From Flavobacterium sp. ENC (lineage in GTDB: Bacteria > Bacteroidota > Bacteroidia > Flavobacteriales > Flavobacteriaceae), in the NCBI RefSeq assembly GCF_020991415.1, contig NZ_JAJMOY010000006.1, forward strand, positions 124,001 to 188,000: 64,000 nucleotides of DNA, read 5' to 3'. The translations under genes and the position numbers were made by a program. Under the pieces are notes generated by a model. It saw nothing but the letters and a program-made list of their open reading frames with translations. It did not search any database and was not told the DNA's origin. Shown piece after piece: positions 16,806-25,350 of this stretch; position 1 is the first letter of the stretch; the number at the start of each line of letters is the position of its first letter.

Positions 16806-19076
16806 TTAGGAGTTAATGGCAATATTCGTTTTCGCCTTCATTAACGGGATTACTTTACTGTCCGATAACTTAAGATTTTCCATGATTAATCGGGCAGTCA
16901 GAAAACAAACCGTTGATTCGGCACCCTGATTCAGGTTTACATTTTCTTTTTCAAGACCATCATATCCGCCTCCGCTAATCGGGTTGTACATAATCTGGTT
17001 GAGGTGATTTTTTCCTAAGAACCAGTTAAAAGCCGTTTTCATCTGTTGTTTGTACTCCGGAGTTTTGAATGCATTATAAAATGAATTCAAAGTCTGGATC
17101 GTGTACGATACATCAATTGGCTGTTCTCCGTATTGTTCCGGTTCTGACCCTTTGTGATACCAACCATTGTTTGAAATTACCCTGAAACTGTCGTCGAAAA
17201 ACATTTTAGAGGATAGGAAATCAAGAGATTCCAACGCCACTTTTTTGTAAATCGGTTTGTTAGTCACTAAATAAGCGTATAACATTGATTCCGGAAGGAT
17301 TCCGTTACCGTAAGTCAGATAATTTTCAAACCATTTCCAGTCTTTTGTAGCGCAAAGTTCATAATTGGAAAGCAGTTTTGCATTCAATTTATTGATAATG
17401 GCGGCAACATATAAATTCGGAACGGTGCTGTGATATAAATACAATCCTTTTGTCGCAAAACCAATCGAACGTGGCGACTGAATAGTTTCGGCCCATTTTA
17501 AGGAATTTAATAAACATTTTGAAGCTTTCTTGGTAATGGATTCCGGCAGAATATCGGAATGTGAAACCACTGTACCCAATGCCCAAATGGCACGTGTGTT
17601 AGAATCTTCCAGATTTACCTCGGCATTTTGCTCCACATGTTCTCTGTTGTTCTCATCTACATAATTGATGAAATTACCTTTTGGTTTCTGACAACGCTCG
17701 ATGAAATCCAGGTAAATTAAGATGTATGGTAAATCGTCCTTGTCTTCGGTTAGTTTGTAATGCATACAAAGTGCCACAAGTGCGCGCGCATTATCATCCA
17801 GTGTATAACCTGAAGAAAGATCAGGAACAGAAATTTTGCTGAACTGAATCATTCCCAGCTCCGTAGTCATTTTTTTGACGTGAGCCAATTGAATGGAAGG
17901 ATAGCTGTATTTAATTTCATACGTTTTATCCATCAGTTTTTTATAGGTATTCATGTGGATGATCCCTACATTTTCCCACGAAGAGGCTCTGGTTTTTCTG
18001 AAGGAGCTTTTCCCCATTTCTTCTCTTAGATTTTCATCCGAAAGTAATTTAATGGCTGCTTCAGCAAATTGATCTTCATCTCCAATGTCAACCAAAATTC
18101 CGGAGTCAGAAGTCAGTACCTCTTTGGTATGCGGAATTTTTGATGCTACAATCGGACAGGCACAGCTCATGGCGTACGAAAATGTTCCGCTTACGGCCTG
18201 GTTAGGATCTTTAGAGGTAAACATATAAATGTCAGTTGCTTTCAGGTACTCTAAAAGCTGGTCTGTATCCAGGTATTCGTTTATAAATCTCACATGATCC
18301 TGTAAGTTTAAATCGGCTACCATTTCCTCTAACTTGTTTCTGTAGGTATCCACTCCGTTAATAACATTATTAGGATGCGTTTTTCCAATGATTAGGTAAA
18401 GCGCATTTGGCGTGTTTTCTATAATTTTAGGTAATGCTTTTAAGCCTGTTTCAATATTCTTTCCTTCACCCAAAAGACCAAAAGTAGACAGTACCAGTCT
18501 GTCCTGAATGTTGAATTTTTCTTTTGCTATATAAGGAGGTTCGTAAACAACTACGTGAGTTCCGTGAGGCACACAAGTAATGATATCTTTTGCAATGCCG
18601 TAATCTCTGATCAGTATTTCTTCAGATTGGTTGGTCATTACAAAAACAGAATTGCTGTAGTTCAAAAGCAGTTTTACGAAAGTTTTCAATTCATCATTTG
18701 GATTCGGGATCACACTGTGAAAAGTATAAGTCACGGGTTTTTTGATCTCGTTAAGAAAATCCAGCAGATGATCTCCGTAATTTCCTCCGAACAAGCCAAA
18801 CTCATGCTGGATATGAACTAGTTTTACACTGTCGTCCTTGTTTATTTTCTGAGCAACTGAAGTATATTCTTCTCTGTTTTTTGTGTTTAAGGTAAAGGCC
18901 TGTTTTGATTTTGTATTTGGTTTGTCGACCAGTTCACAAATTTCACAAGTAACCGATTTACCAAAAACATCGGTAATTCCTTTGATTGTATCCTGCGTAT
19001 AAGTAGCTATTCCACATTGTGTTGGTGGGAAAGTAGATAGAAAAACTATTTTTGATTTAGTTGATATTGCTTTCAT
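16806..19076 (-). CDS. GT4 glycosyltransferase fused to a second, probably helical domain
   Basis: 756 residues. Residues 1-380 are a GT-B fold, family GT4: FLSTFPPTQCGIATYT at the start, HIQHEFGLFGG, the nucleotide-sugar region FGLLGEGKNIETGLKALP, and FTSKDPNQAVSGTFSYAMSCACPIVASKIP (shown in parts: FTSKDPNQAVSGTFSYAM, SCACPIVASKIP) with the donor-phosphate loop. Residues about 400-740 start with GYTLDDNARALVALCMHY and look all-helical, like an (alpha/alpha)6 barrel (NSLKWAETIQSPRSIGFATK, GWYHKGSEPEQYGEQPIDVS). This architecture occurs in Bacteroidota, where I recall it near mannoside phosphorylases, but no such gene is here. Substrate unknown. Monocistronic with its own terminator. Confidence 0.82.
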   Translation of the reverse strand: MKAISTKSKIVFLSTFPPTQCGIATYTQDTIKGITDVFGKSVTCEICELVDKPNTKSKQAFTLNTKNREEYTSVAQKINKDDSVKLVHIQHEFGLFGGNYGDHLLDFLNEIKKPVTYTFHSVIPNPNDELKTFVKLLLNYSNSVFVMTNQSEEILIRDYGIAKDIITCVPHGTHVVVYEPPYIAKEKFNIQDRLVLSTFGLLGEGKNIETGLKALPKIIENTPNALYLIIGKTHPNNVINGVDTYRNKLEEMVADLNLQDHVRFINEYLDTDQLLEYLKATDIYMFTSKDPNQAVSGTFSYAMSCACPIVASKIPHTKEVLTSDSGILVDIGDEDQFAEAAIKLLSDENLREEMGKSSFRKTRASSWENVGIIHMNTYKKLMDKTYEIKYSYPSIQLAHVKKMTTELGMIQFSKISVPDLSSGYTLDDNARALVALCMHYKLTEDKDDLPYILIYLDFIERCQKPKGNFINYVDENNREHVEQNAEVNLEDSNTRAIWALGTVVSHSDILPESITKKASKCLLNSLKWAETIQSPRSIGFATKGLYLYHSTVPNLYVAAIINKLNAKLLSNYELCATKDWKWFENYLTYGNGILPESMLYAYLVTNKPIYKKVALESLDFLSSKMFFDDSFRVISNNGWYHKGSEPEQYGEQPIDVSYTIQTLNSFYNAFKTPEYKQQMKTAFNWFLGKNHLNQIMYNPISGGGYDGLEKENVNLNQGAESTVCFLTARLIMENLKLSDSKVIPLMKAKTNIAINS

Positions 19077-19475
19077 TGGGATTATTTTTTAATTCGTTTA
19101 ATAAATCTTTAAAGGTTCAGAGGCACCCCATTCTTGGCATCGGTTTTAAAACAGCTGTTGCATTTAACGTATTGTTTTATAGCCAATTCCATTTTTGTGG
19201 CTTTTAATTTAATAATGATTAAAATTAAAACTAAGCCAAAGCCACGATTAATCCAATCCACTAAAAAATTAACTCTAAAGCGTTTACATGGGAATTCTGT
19301 AAGGCAAAAAGAGAAATTCTGATAATCCTGCCGAATTTTAAGAATTATTGTGTTTAATAGTTGATTGCGATAAAAAAAAAACGGATTGAGTTAAACGAAG
19401 CTGTTTTTTAAAATGAAATTTGATATAACAAATCAGACCTCATAAGTCATTTTATAAACTAAAAAAACAAATCAT
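19077..19475. other. Intergenic region between divergent genes
   Basis: About 400 nt between the glycosyltransferase start (minus) and the DUF1328 gene (plus). It holds a short AGGTTCAGAGG repeat near 19110 and an A-run near 19371. A 62-codon plus-strand frame at 19134-19322 has no recognisable features and I do not regard it as a gene. No clear promoter match was found. Confidence 0.5.
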
Positions 19476-19637
19476 ATGTTACGTTGGACAGTCATTTTTA
19501 TTATTCTTGCTATAATAGCCGGAATATTTGGCTTTGGTGGAATTGCCGCCGGAGCAGCTAGTATTGCAAAAGTTTTATTCTTCATATTTTTAGTGTTATT
19601 CGTTATCTCATTAATAAGCGGAAGAACAAAAGTTTAG
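19476..19637 (+). CDS. DUF1328-family small membrane protein
   Basis: 53 residues, translated by hand from the ATG at 19476 to TAG at 19637. It begins MLRWTVIFIILAIIAGIFGF and continues GGIAAGAASIAKVLFFIFLV, ending SLISGRTKV. This is the classic YtjA/DUF1328 pattern: two hydrophobic helices separated by a GGIAAGAASIAK turn. Function is unknown; related genes are often stress-induced. It is followed 24 nt later by a strong terminator, which supports an independent transcription unit. Confidence 0.9.
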   Translation: MLRWTVIFIILAIIAGIFGFGGIAAGAASIAKVLFFIFLVLFVISLISGRTKV

Positions 19638-19660
19638 TGATAATTCATTAACCTTATAAA

Positions 19661-19704
19661 TTAAAAGCGTCGTGAGTTTTACTTACGACGCTTTTAATTT
19701 TTTG
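19661..19704 (+). terminator. Intrinsic terminator after the DUF1328 gene
   Basis: TTAAAAGCGTCGT (19661-19673) pairs perfectly with ACGACGCTTTTAA (19685-19697), followed by a T-run. A 13-bp stem, strong. Confidence 0.9.
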
Positions 19705-19804
19705 TAAAATGGGAGAATTAGATAATTAGATAATTTGATAATGGGATAATTTTACCGAAAACTGTGACTGTGACTGAAAACTGCGACTGAGACTAAACTC
19801 CCCC

Positions 19805-20311
19805 TCATGCTATCACCATCTTCGAAATTTCCTGCAGCTGACTTAAATGTCTTTTGATATGAATGAGCGCAAAGCTTACCCATTCGTACAGGGTGAATTT
19901 GCCAAATCCGGGAACTTCAGAGTCCAGAGCGGTTAAGGTTAAATCATACTTTTCGGAAACAGTCAATAATTCTTTTTCTATTTTTAATAAGGATAGGGTC
20001 AGTGAATTTTTGTTGTATGTTATATCCGGTGGAATAATGTATTCCGGGGATTTCATTTTTATGTCATAATTAAAGAAAAGCGTTTCTATCTCTTTTATCT
20101 TTTCGTCTGGCTTTCTGGAGGTTTTCTCAGTTTTTCCTGCACACATTTCCGGAAATCCGGAACATCCCATAATCAAGTGCTGTATGACTTGCCCGGCCGT
20201 CCAGCTTCCTTCAAAAGGGATCGTATTTAATTCTGTTTCAGAAAAAGAACCAAGTTTATGGTTTAGCTCTTTGAAGGTTTCGATTATATCTTTTTGAATT
20301 TCTGTTTTCAT
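19805..20311 (-). CDS. DinB-family protein (putative metal-dependent enzyme)
   Basis: 168 residues, the usual size of the DinB/YfiT four-helix bundle. WTAGQVIQHLIMG near residue 40 carries the first metal-binding His of the family, and LYEWVSFALIHIKRHLSQLQEI at the C-terminus carries the other two (HIKRH). Members include thiol transferases and hydrolases; no substrate can be assigned. It is the last gene of a four-gene minus-strand run (DoxX, small protein, VOC, DinB), 18 nt after the VOC gene. Confidence 0.88.
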   Translation of the reverse strand: MKTEIQKDIIETFKELNHKLGSFSETELNTIPFEGSWTAGQVIQHLIMGCSGFPEMCAGKTEKTSRKPDEKIKEIETLFFNYDIKMKSPEYIIPPDITYNKNSLTLSLLKIEKELLTVSEKYDLTLTALDSEVPGFGKFTLYEWVSFALIHIKRHLSQLQEISKMVIA

Positions 20312-20329
20312 TTTTTTCTGATTTAGAAA

Positions 20330-20707
20330 TTATTTTTTTACAGCTGTAATCCACCAGACATTACCAAACGGATCCGTTACCCCACAGGCTCTGCCATAAT
20401 CCTGATCACCTGGCGGCATAAGAACTGTTGCACCGGCTTGTACTGCTTTTTCAAAAGTTGCATCGGCATCCGGTACGTATACAAATAAGTTTGCCGTTTG
20501 TTTTTTCCAGTCCTCAGAGGCGTCTGTAACCATCATAGTACTTCCGTCAATACGTATTTCGGCATGCATTACAGTTCCGTCGTCCCGAAGCGATTGCTGA
20601 CCGGATGTTTCGGCCTTAAAAACATTTTTGGTAAAATCTATAAATTGTAATGCGCCCTCTAAAATTAAATAAGGCATTATGGTCTGATGGCCGACAGGTA
20701 ATTTCAT
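20330..20707 (-). CDS. VOC-superfamily (glyoxalase-like) protein
   Basis: 125 residues from the ATG at 20707. A longer frame begins with GTG at 20764, but the extra 19 residues are a hydrophobic run not normal for the family. MPYLILEGALQFIDFTKNVFKAE and the paired-beta topology with ADATFEKAVQAGATVLMPPGDQDYGRACGVTDPFGNVWWI (given as landmarks: VQAGATVLMPPGDQDYGRA, DPFGNVWWI) are typical of PhnB/YdfO-like VOC proteins. Function unknown; it may bind a metal or small molecule. It lies 18 nt upstream of the DinB gene. Confidence 0.85.
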   Translation of the reverse strand: MKLPVGHQTIMPYLILEGALQFIDFTKNVFKAETSGQQSLRDDGTVMHAEIRIDGSTMMVTDASEDWKKQTANLFVYVPDADATFEKAVQAGATVLMPPGDQDYGRACGVTDPFGNVWWITAVKK

Positions 20708-20775
20708 AGTTATAGCATTAAGGATTAACAACAGGTAACGTTTTAAATGAGTGTTTAAAAGCACGATTTGGTAAG

Positions 20776-20985
20776 TTATAACAATACTTCACATTGATAT
20801 CCATACGAGTTAAGAACTTCAATTATTCTTTTGTTTGAAATAGAGACTGCATGAATTCTCAAAATTTTATCGCAATCTTCAAGGTCAAAATTAATGACGC
20901 TGTTTGGAAAATGTTCAAGAAGCTTCATCACAATCATTTTTGACTGCTCCGTTTCCTGAACATTTGTTTTAAAAACTTCGATCAT
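20776..20985 (-). CDS. Conserved-looking small protein, HMA-like fold without CxxC
   Basis: 69 residues. No family I can name with certainty. The pattern IEVFKTNVQETEQSKMIVMK, NSVINFDLEDCDKILRIH and IIEVLNSYGYQCEVLL predicts beta-alpha-beta-beta-alpha-beta, the ferredoxin-like fold of heavy-metal-associated domains. The CxxC metal site is absent; single cysteines occur at DC and QC. It sits 11 nt after the DoxX gene on the same strand, which supports it as a real gene. Confidence 0.75.
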   Translation of the reverse strand: MIEVFKTNVQETEQSKMIVMKLLEHFPNSVINFDLEDCDKILRIHAVSISNKRIIEVLNSYGYQCEVLL

Positions 20986-20996
20986 TGTCTGGAAGT

Positions 20997-21377
20997 TTAT
21001 AACGCGATATTTTTATGTCGCTCAATTTTATGATAGTAGAAATAAGAAATCAGCAGGATAACCAGAATGATTAATGGGAAAAACGACTGAAATCCAAATC
21101 CGTCTACTGCAAAATGGCTTATGGAGGCAAATAAAAAGTCAAAAGTAAAACCGGCATATGCCCATTCCTTGATTCTGTTTGGCACTTGCGGAATAACCAG
21201 CGCCAAAACACCCAGTACTTTAAAAACCACCAAAGCATTACCGAAATATTCCGGATAGCCTAAGTGCCTGATCCCTTCTTTTGCCAGTTCGGACTGGGAA
21301 GTAAGAGCCGGCATCACGCCTTCAAATAGAAAAATAATAATAGTGGTAATCCAGAAAATAATTTTTGCTTTCTTCAT
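20997..21377 (-). CDS. DoxX-family membrane protein
   Basis: 126 residues, four membrane segments (about 7-25, 47-63, 70-88, 96-115). GIRHLGYPEYFGNALVVFKVLGVLAL is the typical DoxX-like segment after the first helix. It ends with a short basic cytoplasmic tail (YHKIERHKN). First gene of the run DoxX, small protein, VOC, DinB. The function of this subgroup is not established. Confidence 0.88.
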   Translation of the reverse strand: MKKAKIIFWITTIIIFLFEGVMPALTSQSELAKEGIRHLGYPEYFGNALVVFKVLGVLALVIPQVPNRIKEWAYAGFTFDFLFASISHFAVDGFGFQSFFPLIILVILLISYFYYHKIERHKNIAL

Positions 21378-21482
21378 TGGTTTGTTTTTTAAATAGTTAA
21401 GTTAAATATTTAATACAAATCTACTATTGTTATTCTTTTTTCGAATACGTATTTGCGACTATTTTAGGGGCATTTAAGACAG

Positions 21483-21835
21483 TTTTTTTTGAAGGTGCAA
21501 AGGTTCAGAGTTTCAAAGGTTCAGAGGTTCGGGGGCGCTGAGTTGGAATTTGTAATCTGGATTTTTTTTTGAAGGTGCAAAGGTTCAGAGTTGCAAAGGT
21601 TCAAAGGTTCTGGGGCGCTGAGTTGGAATTTGGAATTTGTAACCTGGAATTTTTTTTGAAGAGGCAAAGGTTCAGAGTTGCAAAGGTTCAAAGGTTCGGG
21701 GGGCGCTGAGTTGGAATTTGGAATTTGTAACCTGGAATTTTTTTTGAAGTTGCAAAGGTTCAAAGGTTCAAAGGTTCAAAGGTTCGGGGCGCTGACTTGG
21801 AATTTGGAATTTAAAATTTGGAATTTTTTCTAAAG
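21483..21835. repeat. Four tandem copies of an 80-88 bp unit
   Basis: Units start near 21491, 21571, 21658 and 21746. Each has a T-run, GAAG-N-TGCAAAGGTTCAGAG, TGCAAAGGTTCAAAGG, GGGGCGCTGAGTTGGAATTT and one or more GGAATTT repeats. Length differences come from the number of inner AAAGGTTC and GGAATTT units. The minus strand carries an 80-codon repetitive open frame that is a by-product, not a gene. This accounts for most of the 470-nt gap. Confidence 0.85.
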
Positions 21836-21847
21836 TTTGGAATTTAA

Positions 21848-22576
21848 TTAAAAAATATAATTTTTGATGACAAACAAATCTTCAAAGCCCAATCGCGTAT
21901 AAATGTCTTTCCCCATTGCGGAAGCCTGCAGTAAAGCATACTCGGCTTTAAGATCGATGGAAAGATTAAGGGCAAATTTCATAATTTCTTCGGCAAAACC
22001 TTTTCGTCTCATTTCCGGAATTACTCCGACACCGTGAATTCCAATAGTGTTTCCGGTTTGAAATAACATGCAGGTTCCTATGGGTTGCTTATCCAGTGAA
22101 AATAAATAAAATTGAACCTGATGGTAATTTTCAACCAGAATTTCTTTACTAATGACATAACCAAAAGCGTTCGGATATAAATCTGCCCAGATTTCGGCGT
22201 CGTCTTTAGTAGTAACCCTTTTGAAAACTAAATTGGACTCGTAGCTAAATTTTTGATCTAGTTTCAAAACCATGGCCACTTGTTCTGTTTTGACCGTCAG
22301 TCCTTTGTCTTCCAGAATTTTATCTGAGTTGCTGTGATGGATATCAAAATAGGGAAGGACCAGACCTGGATTCTCCTGCATAATTTCGATTGCATTTTCG
22401 GCATCGCTTTCTGAAATATCGGTACGAAACCATAACTTGTTGGGCCAGCCTGAATTTTCGATTTGGCAGTATTCTAAATTTTCATTTTTATGATAGGATT
22501 CAAAAGGAGTTCCAACCGTTTTCCATAAACCGGTCAGGTTATCAATATTCTCGCGGATCAGAGTGCTATTTTTCAT
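21848..22576 (-). CDS. GNAT-family N-acetyltransferase
   Basis: 242 residues. The N-terminal half is an acceptor-like domain of no clear family (SGWPNKLWFRTDISE). The C-terminal half is a GNAT fold: IGIHGVGVIPEMRRKGFAEEIM contains the acetyl-CoA pyrophosphate loop (RRKGFA), and LLQASAMGKDIYTRLGFEDL is the closing block. Substrate unknown. It stands alone between the tandem-repeat array and a Crp/Fnr gene on the same strand. Confidence 0.88.
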   Translation of the reverse strand: MKNSTLIRENIDNLTGLWKTVGTPFESYHKNENLEYCQIENSGWPNKLWFRTDISESDAENAIEIMQENPGLVLPYFDIHHSNSDKILEDKGLTVKTEQVAMVLKLDQKFSYESNLVFKRVTTKDDAEIWADLYPNAFGYVISKEILVENYHQVQFYLFSLDKQPIGTCMLFQTGNTIGIHGVGVIPEMRRKGFAEEIMKFALNLSIDLKAEYALLQASAMGKDIYTRLGFEDLFVIKNYIF

Positions 22577-22639
22577 TTCGTAATAAATTATAGCGTAAAG
22601 GTAAGTTTCGTTTTTGTCTAAAACCTTTACATATGTTGA

Positions 22640-23245
22640 TTAGAAATCTTTTTCCAGACTTTTTCGGATCCGGCTTAATTGGGTTGGCGTGATCCCTAAA
22701 TGCGAAGCGATATGGAGCAGGGGAATCCGGTTCGAAATATCGGGATGCTTAGAGAGAAACTGAAGATATCTTTCAGTGGCATTTTCCATAACTAAAGAGA
22801 TTTCCCTTTGTTCTTTTTCGATCACCCAGTTTTTTTCCAGATAAGCGATATAGAAATTTTTAAGATCGTCCTGTTGAAAAATCAGTTCGCGGTATTTTTG
22901 GTAATCAATTCGGATAAGAACCGCATCTTCAAGGGCTTCTATCGAAAAATCCGAAGGGATTTGCTGTAAGGATGAAGCTTTAGAGCCTGCAAACGAACCT
23001 TCAGTAAAAATATTTTTGTTGTAAATGTTTCCTTCTTTGTCGGTAATATAAGCCCGTAAAATGCCTTTGCAGATAAAATAAAGTTCTTTGGCTATTTGAC
23101 CATTTCTTAAAAGTAATTCTCCTTTTTTGACTGACTGAAATGCTATGATGTTTTCAATCAATTTCCAGGATTTATCAGAGACAGGAGCGTAGCTGTTAAA
23201 TTCTGTTTTTAAGTTTTGAAGGTGTTTATTTTGGTCGATTGACAT
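22640..23245 (-). CDS. Crp/Fnr-family transcriptional regulator
   Basis: 201 residues. Residues about 25-115 form a cyclic-nucleotide-binding-like beta-roll (KGELLLRNGQIAKELYFICKG, SFAGSKASSLQQIPSDFSIE). The C-terminal helix-turn-helix reads LLHIASHLGITPTQLSRIRKSL. There is no cysteine set for an Fe-S cluster, so it is not an Fnr-type oxygen sensor. This class is abundant in Flavobacteria and usually monocistronic. Target unknown. Confidence 0.9.
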   Translation of the reverse strand: MSIDQNKHLQNLKTEFNSYAPVSDKSWKLIENIIAFQSVKKGELLLRNGQIAKELYFICKGILRAYITDKEGNIYNKNIFTEGSFAGSKASSLQQIPSDFSIEALEDAVLIRIDYQKYRELIFQQDDLKNFYIAYLEKNWVIEKEQREISLVMENATERYLQFLSKHPDISNRIPLLHIASHLGITPTQLSRIRKSLEKDF

Positions 23246-23299
23246 TTGAAGAAGTTTTTTTACGTATCAAAAATAAAGAAATAATATTTAGTTGGGCTT

Positions 23300-23850
23300 C
23301 GATTGTCAGTCTGAGCGAAGTCGAAAACCCGCAATGTGAGTAACCACCGTTCCTTCGACTTCGCTCAGGATGACACACGTGATTTTGATTGCAGCGTTTC
23401 TGATGTGATCCTTCGTTCCTCAGGATGACAAAATTGTGTTGAAAAACCGTATTTAATTGAAGTTTCGATTGTCAGTCTGAGCGAAGTCGAAGACCCGCAA
23501 TGTGAGTAACCACCGTTCCTTCGACTTCGCTCAGGATGACACACGTGATTTTGATTGCAGCGTTTCAGTTGTGATCCTTCGTTCCTCAGGATGACAAGAT
23601 TGTGTTGAAAAAACGTATTTAGTTGAGCTTCGATTGTCAGTCTGAGCGAAGTCGAAGACCCGCAATGGAGTAACCACCGTTCCTTCGACTTCGCTCAGGA
23701 TGACACACGAGATTTTGATTGCAGCGTTTCTGTTGTGATCCTTCGTTCCTCAGGATGACAAAATTGTGTTGAAAAAACGTATTTAATTGAAGTTTCGATT
23801 GTCAGTCTGAGCGAAGTCGAAGACCCGTCATCCGCGTGCCCTGTCAACAG
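23300..23850. repeat. Tandem array of a 165-166 bp repeat (three copies plus a partial fourth)
   Basis: Copies start at 23300, 23466, 23631 and 23796 (CGATTGTCAGTCTGAG). Each full unit contains an inverted pair, CTGAGCGAAGTCGAA and TTCGACTTCGCTCAG (23311-23325 and 23354-23368 in copy 1), then GATGACACACG and ATTTTGATTGCAGCGTTTC. The arms are the same word seen in many other intergenic spaces of this window. This accounts for most of the 672-nt gap before the outer-membrane factor gene. Confidence 0.88.
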
Positions 23851-23851
23851 C

Positions 23852-23888
23852 AAAAAAAAAACGCTGCAGAACCGAAATCCTGCAGCGT
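23852..23888 (-). terminator. Intrinsic terminator of the first RND operon
   Basis: ACGCTGCAG (23861-23869) pairs perfectly with CTGCAGCGT (23880-23888). The A-run at 23852-23860 becomes a T-run on the minus strand, 30 nt after the outer-membrane factor stop. Confidence 0.9.
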
Positions 23889-23917
23889 CACTCAAATAAA
23901 TAATTAAAAAACGGGTA

Positions 23918-25336
23918 TTATCTCCAACCTCCGCCCAATGCGCGATATAACTCGGTATTGGCAGCTAATTGTTCTCTTTTTAAGTTAGCCAGTTCTAATT
24001 CACTTTGCAATAAATTAGCCTGTGCCGTGATGACTTCCAAATATTCGGCCATTCCGTTTTTGAATAACAGATTCGAATTTTTGATGGCCAGCTGTAATGT
24101 TTTGACACGTTCCTCAAGAAAAGTTTTTTGTTGTTCCAGTTTCTCCACTTTCACCAAAGCATCAGATACTTCGCTGACAGCTACCAGAACAGCTTGTCTG
24201 AAACTCAAAACCGCTTTTTCTCTTTCGGCTTTTGCAATATTGTATTGTGTTCTTACTCTTTTGTTATTGAGTAAAGGCTGGGTTAAACCTCCTGCAACAG
24301 TTCCGAATAAAGAAGCCGGAATGTTGAACCAGTTACTGGTTTCGAAAGAATTCACGCCGCCCTGAGCCGTAATCTTAAGGGATGGATACAAGTCGGCTTT
24401 TGTAATTCCAACATTGGCATTGGCTATTTTTAAAGCTAATTCGGCACTTTTTACATCTGGTCTTCTGCTTACTAGTGAAGACGGAATTCCGATTGCGGTA
24501 TTGTTTTTTACTTCAATTGAACTTAAAAGAATACTTCTTCTTTTAGCATTCGGAAAAGATCCTGTCAATACACTTAAAGCATTTTCCTGAATCGCAATAT
24601 TTTGTTCCAATAGAGGAACCAGTTGCGCTGCAATTAACTTCTGTGCCTCTGATTGTTGAATGGCCAATGAAGTAACCTGTCCGGCATCGTATTTTAATTT
24701 GATGATGTTTGTGGTACTGTCATTCAATTGTACATTTTTCTTAGCGATTTCCAATTGCGCATCCAGCATCAAAAGATTGTAATATCCTTTAGAAACATTG
24801 GCTACAATAGTAGTCTGCAATGCTTTTTTTACTTCTTCCGATTGCAGGTAACTGGCGAAAGCCCCTTTTTTCTGACTACGGATTTTACCCCAGATATCAG
24901 CTTCCCAGGAAAGTGTCGCTCCGGCAGAATAATCGTCAATGTGTTTCTGTCCTAAAGCCTGACTCAGGTTTTTTCCTGTAAAACTATTGTCAGACGGATT
25001 ACTGGTACTTGCTGTTACGGATAAATTTACCTGAGGAACATTGTTCCATTTCGATTGTGTGAATCTGTACTGTGCAATTTCGATGTTTTTAACAGCGATT
25101 TGTAAATCATTATTTCGGGTCACTGCACTATCGATTAATTCGATAATATCTTTTTCCGTAAAGAAATTTTTCCACTCCACATCGCCGATACTTGTTGTGT
25201 CGTTTGAAACCGATGCACTCCTGAAATTTTCAGGAAATGCATCTTTTGGAGTTTCAATATCCTTCGAAACCTTACAGGATATTACTGTAACGATCAGGAA
25301 AGCGACCATCACGATTTTGGTTATATACTTTTTCAT
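23918..25336 (-). CDS. RND efflux outer-membrane factor (NodT/OprM-type lipoprotein)
   Basis: About 472 residues. MKKYITKIVMVAFLIVTVISC is a lipoprotein signal with Cys21. Two OEP repeats follow: the first with WKNFFTEKDIIELIDSAVTRNNDL, the second with SSLVSRRPDVKSAELALKIANANVGITKADLYP (landmarks: SRRPDVKSAELALK, IANANVGITKADLYP), the signature of this family. It forms the trimeric exit duct for the upstream pump. An ATG five codons earlier (25351) overlaps the stop of a candidate small gene as TAATG, so coupling from that start is also possible. Confidence 0.93.
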   Translation of the reverse strand: MKKYITKIVMVAFLIVTVISCKVSKDIETPKDAFPENFRSASVSNDTTSIGDVEWKNFFTEKDIIELIDSAVTRNNDLQIAVKNIEIAQYRFTQSKWNNVPQVNLSVTASTSNPSDNSFTGKNLSQALGQKHIDDYSAGATLSWEADIWGKIRSQKKGAFASYLQSEEVKKALQTTIVANVSKGYYNLLMLDAQLEIAKKNVQLNDSTTNIIKLKYDAGQVTSLAIQQSEAQKLIAAQLVPLLEQNIAIQENALSVLTGSFPNAKRRSILLSSIEVKNNTAIGIPSSLVSRRPDVKSAELALKIANANVGITKADLYPSLKITAQGGVNSFETSNWFNIPASLFGTVAGGLTQPLLNNKRVRTQYNIAKAEREKAVLSFRQAVLVAVSEVSDALVKVEKLEQQKTFLEERVKTLQLAIKNSNLLFKNGMAEYLEVITAQANLLQSELELANLKREQLAANTELYRALGGGWR

Positions 25337-25350
25337 TTTATATGTTGTCA

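Noticed and set aside
19134..19322. 62-codon plus-strand frame upstream of the DUF1328 gene
   Set aside because: No promoter match, no recognisable domain, and a Lys/Ile-rich composition typical of AT-rich spacer translation.
21521..21763. 80-codon minus-strand open frame
   Set aside because: It is a translation of the tandem repeat array (repeated PLNLCNSEPL), with no independent support.
23300..23850. Possible CRISPR array
   Set aside because: The period is 165 bp with no short repeat alternating with unique spacers, and no cas genes are present. It is a plain tandem duplication.
23695..23895. 66-codon minus-strand frame
   Set aside because: It spans the 165-bp repeats and the terminator of the RND operon, so it cannot be a normal gene.
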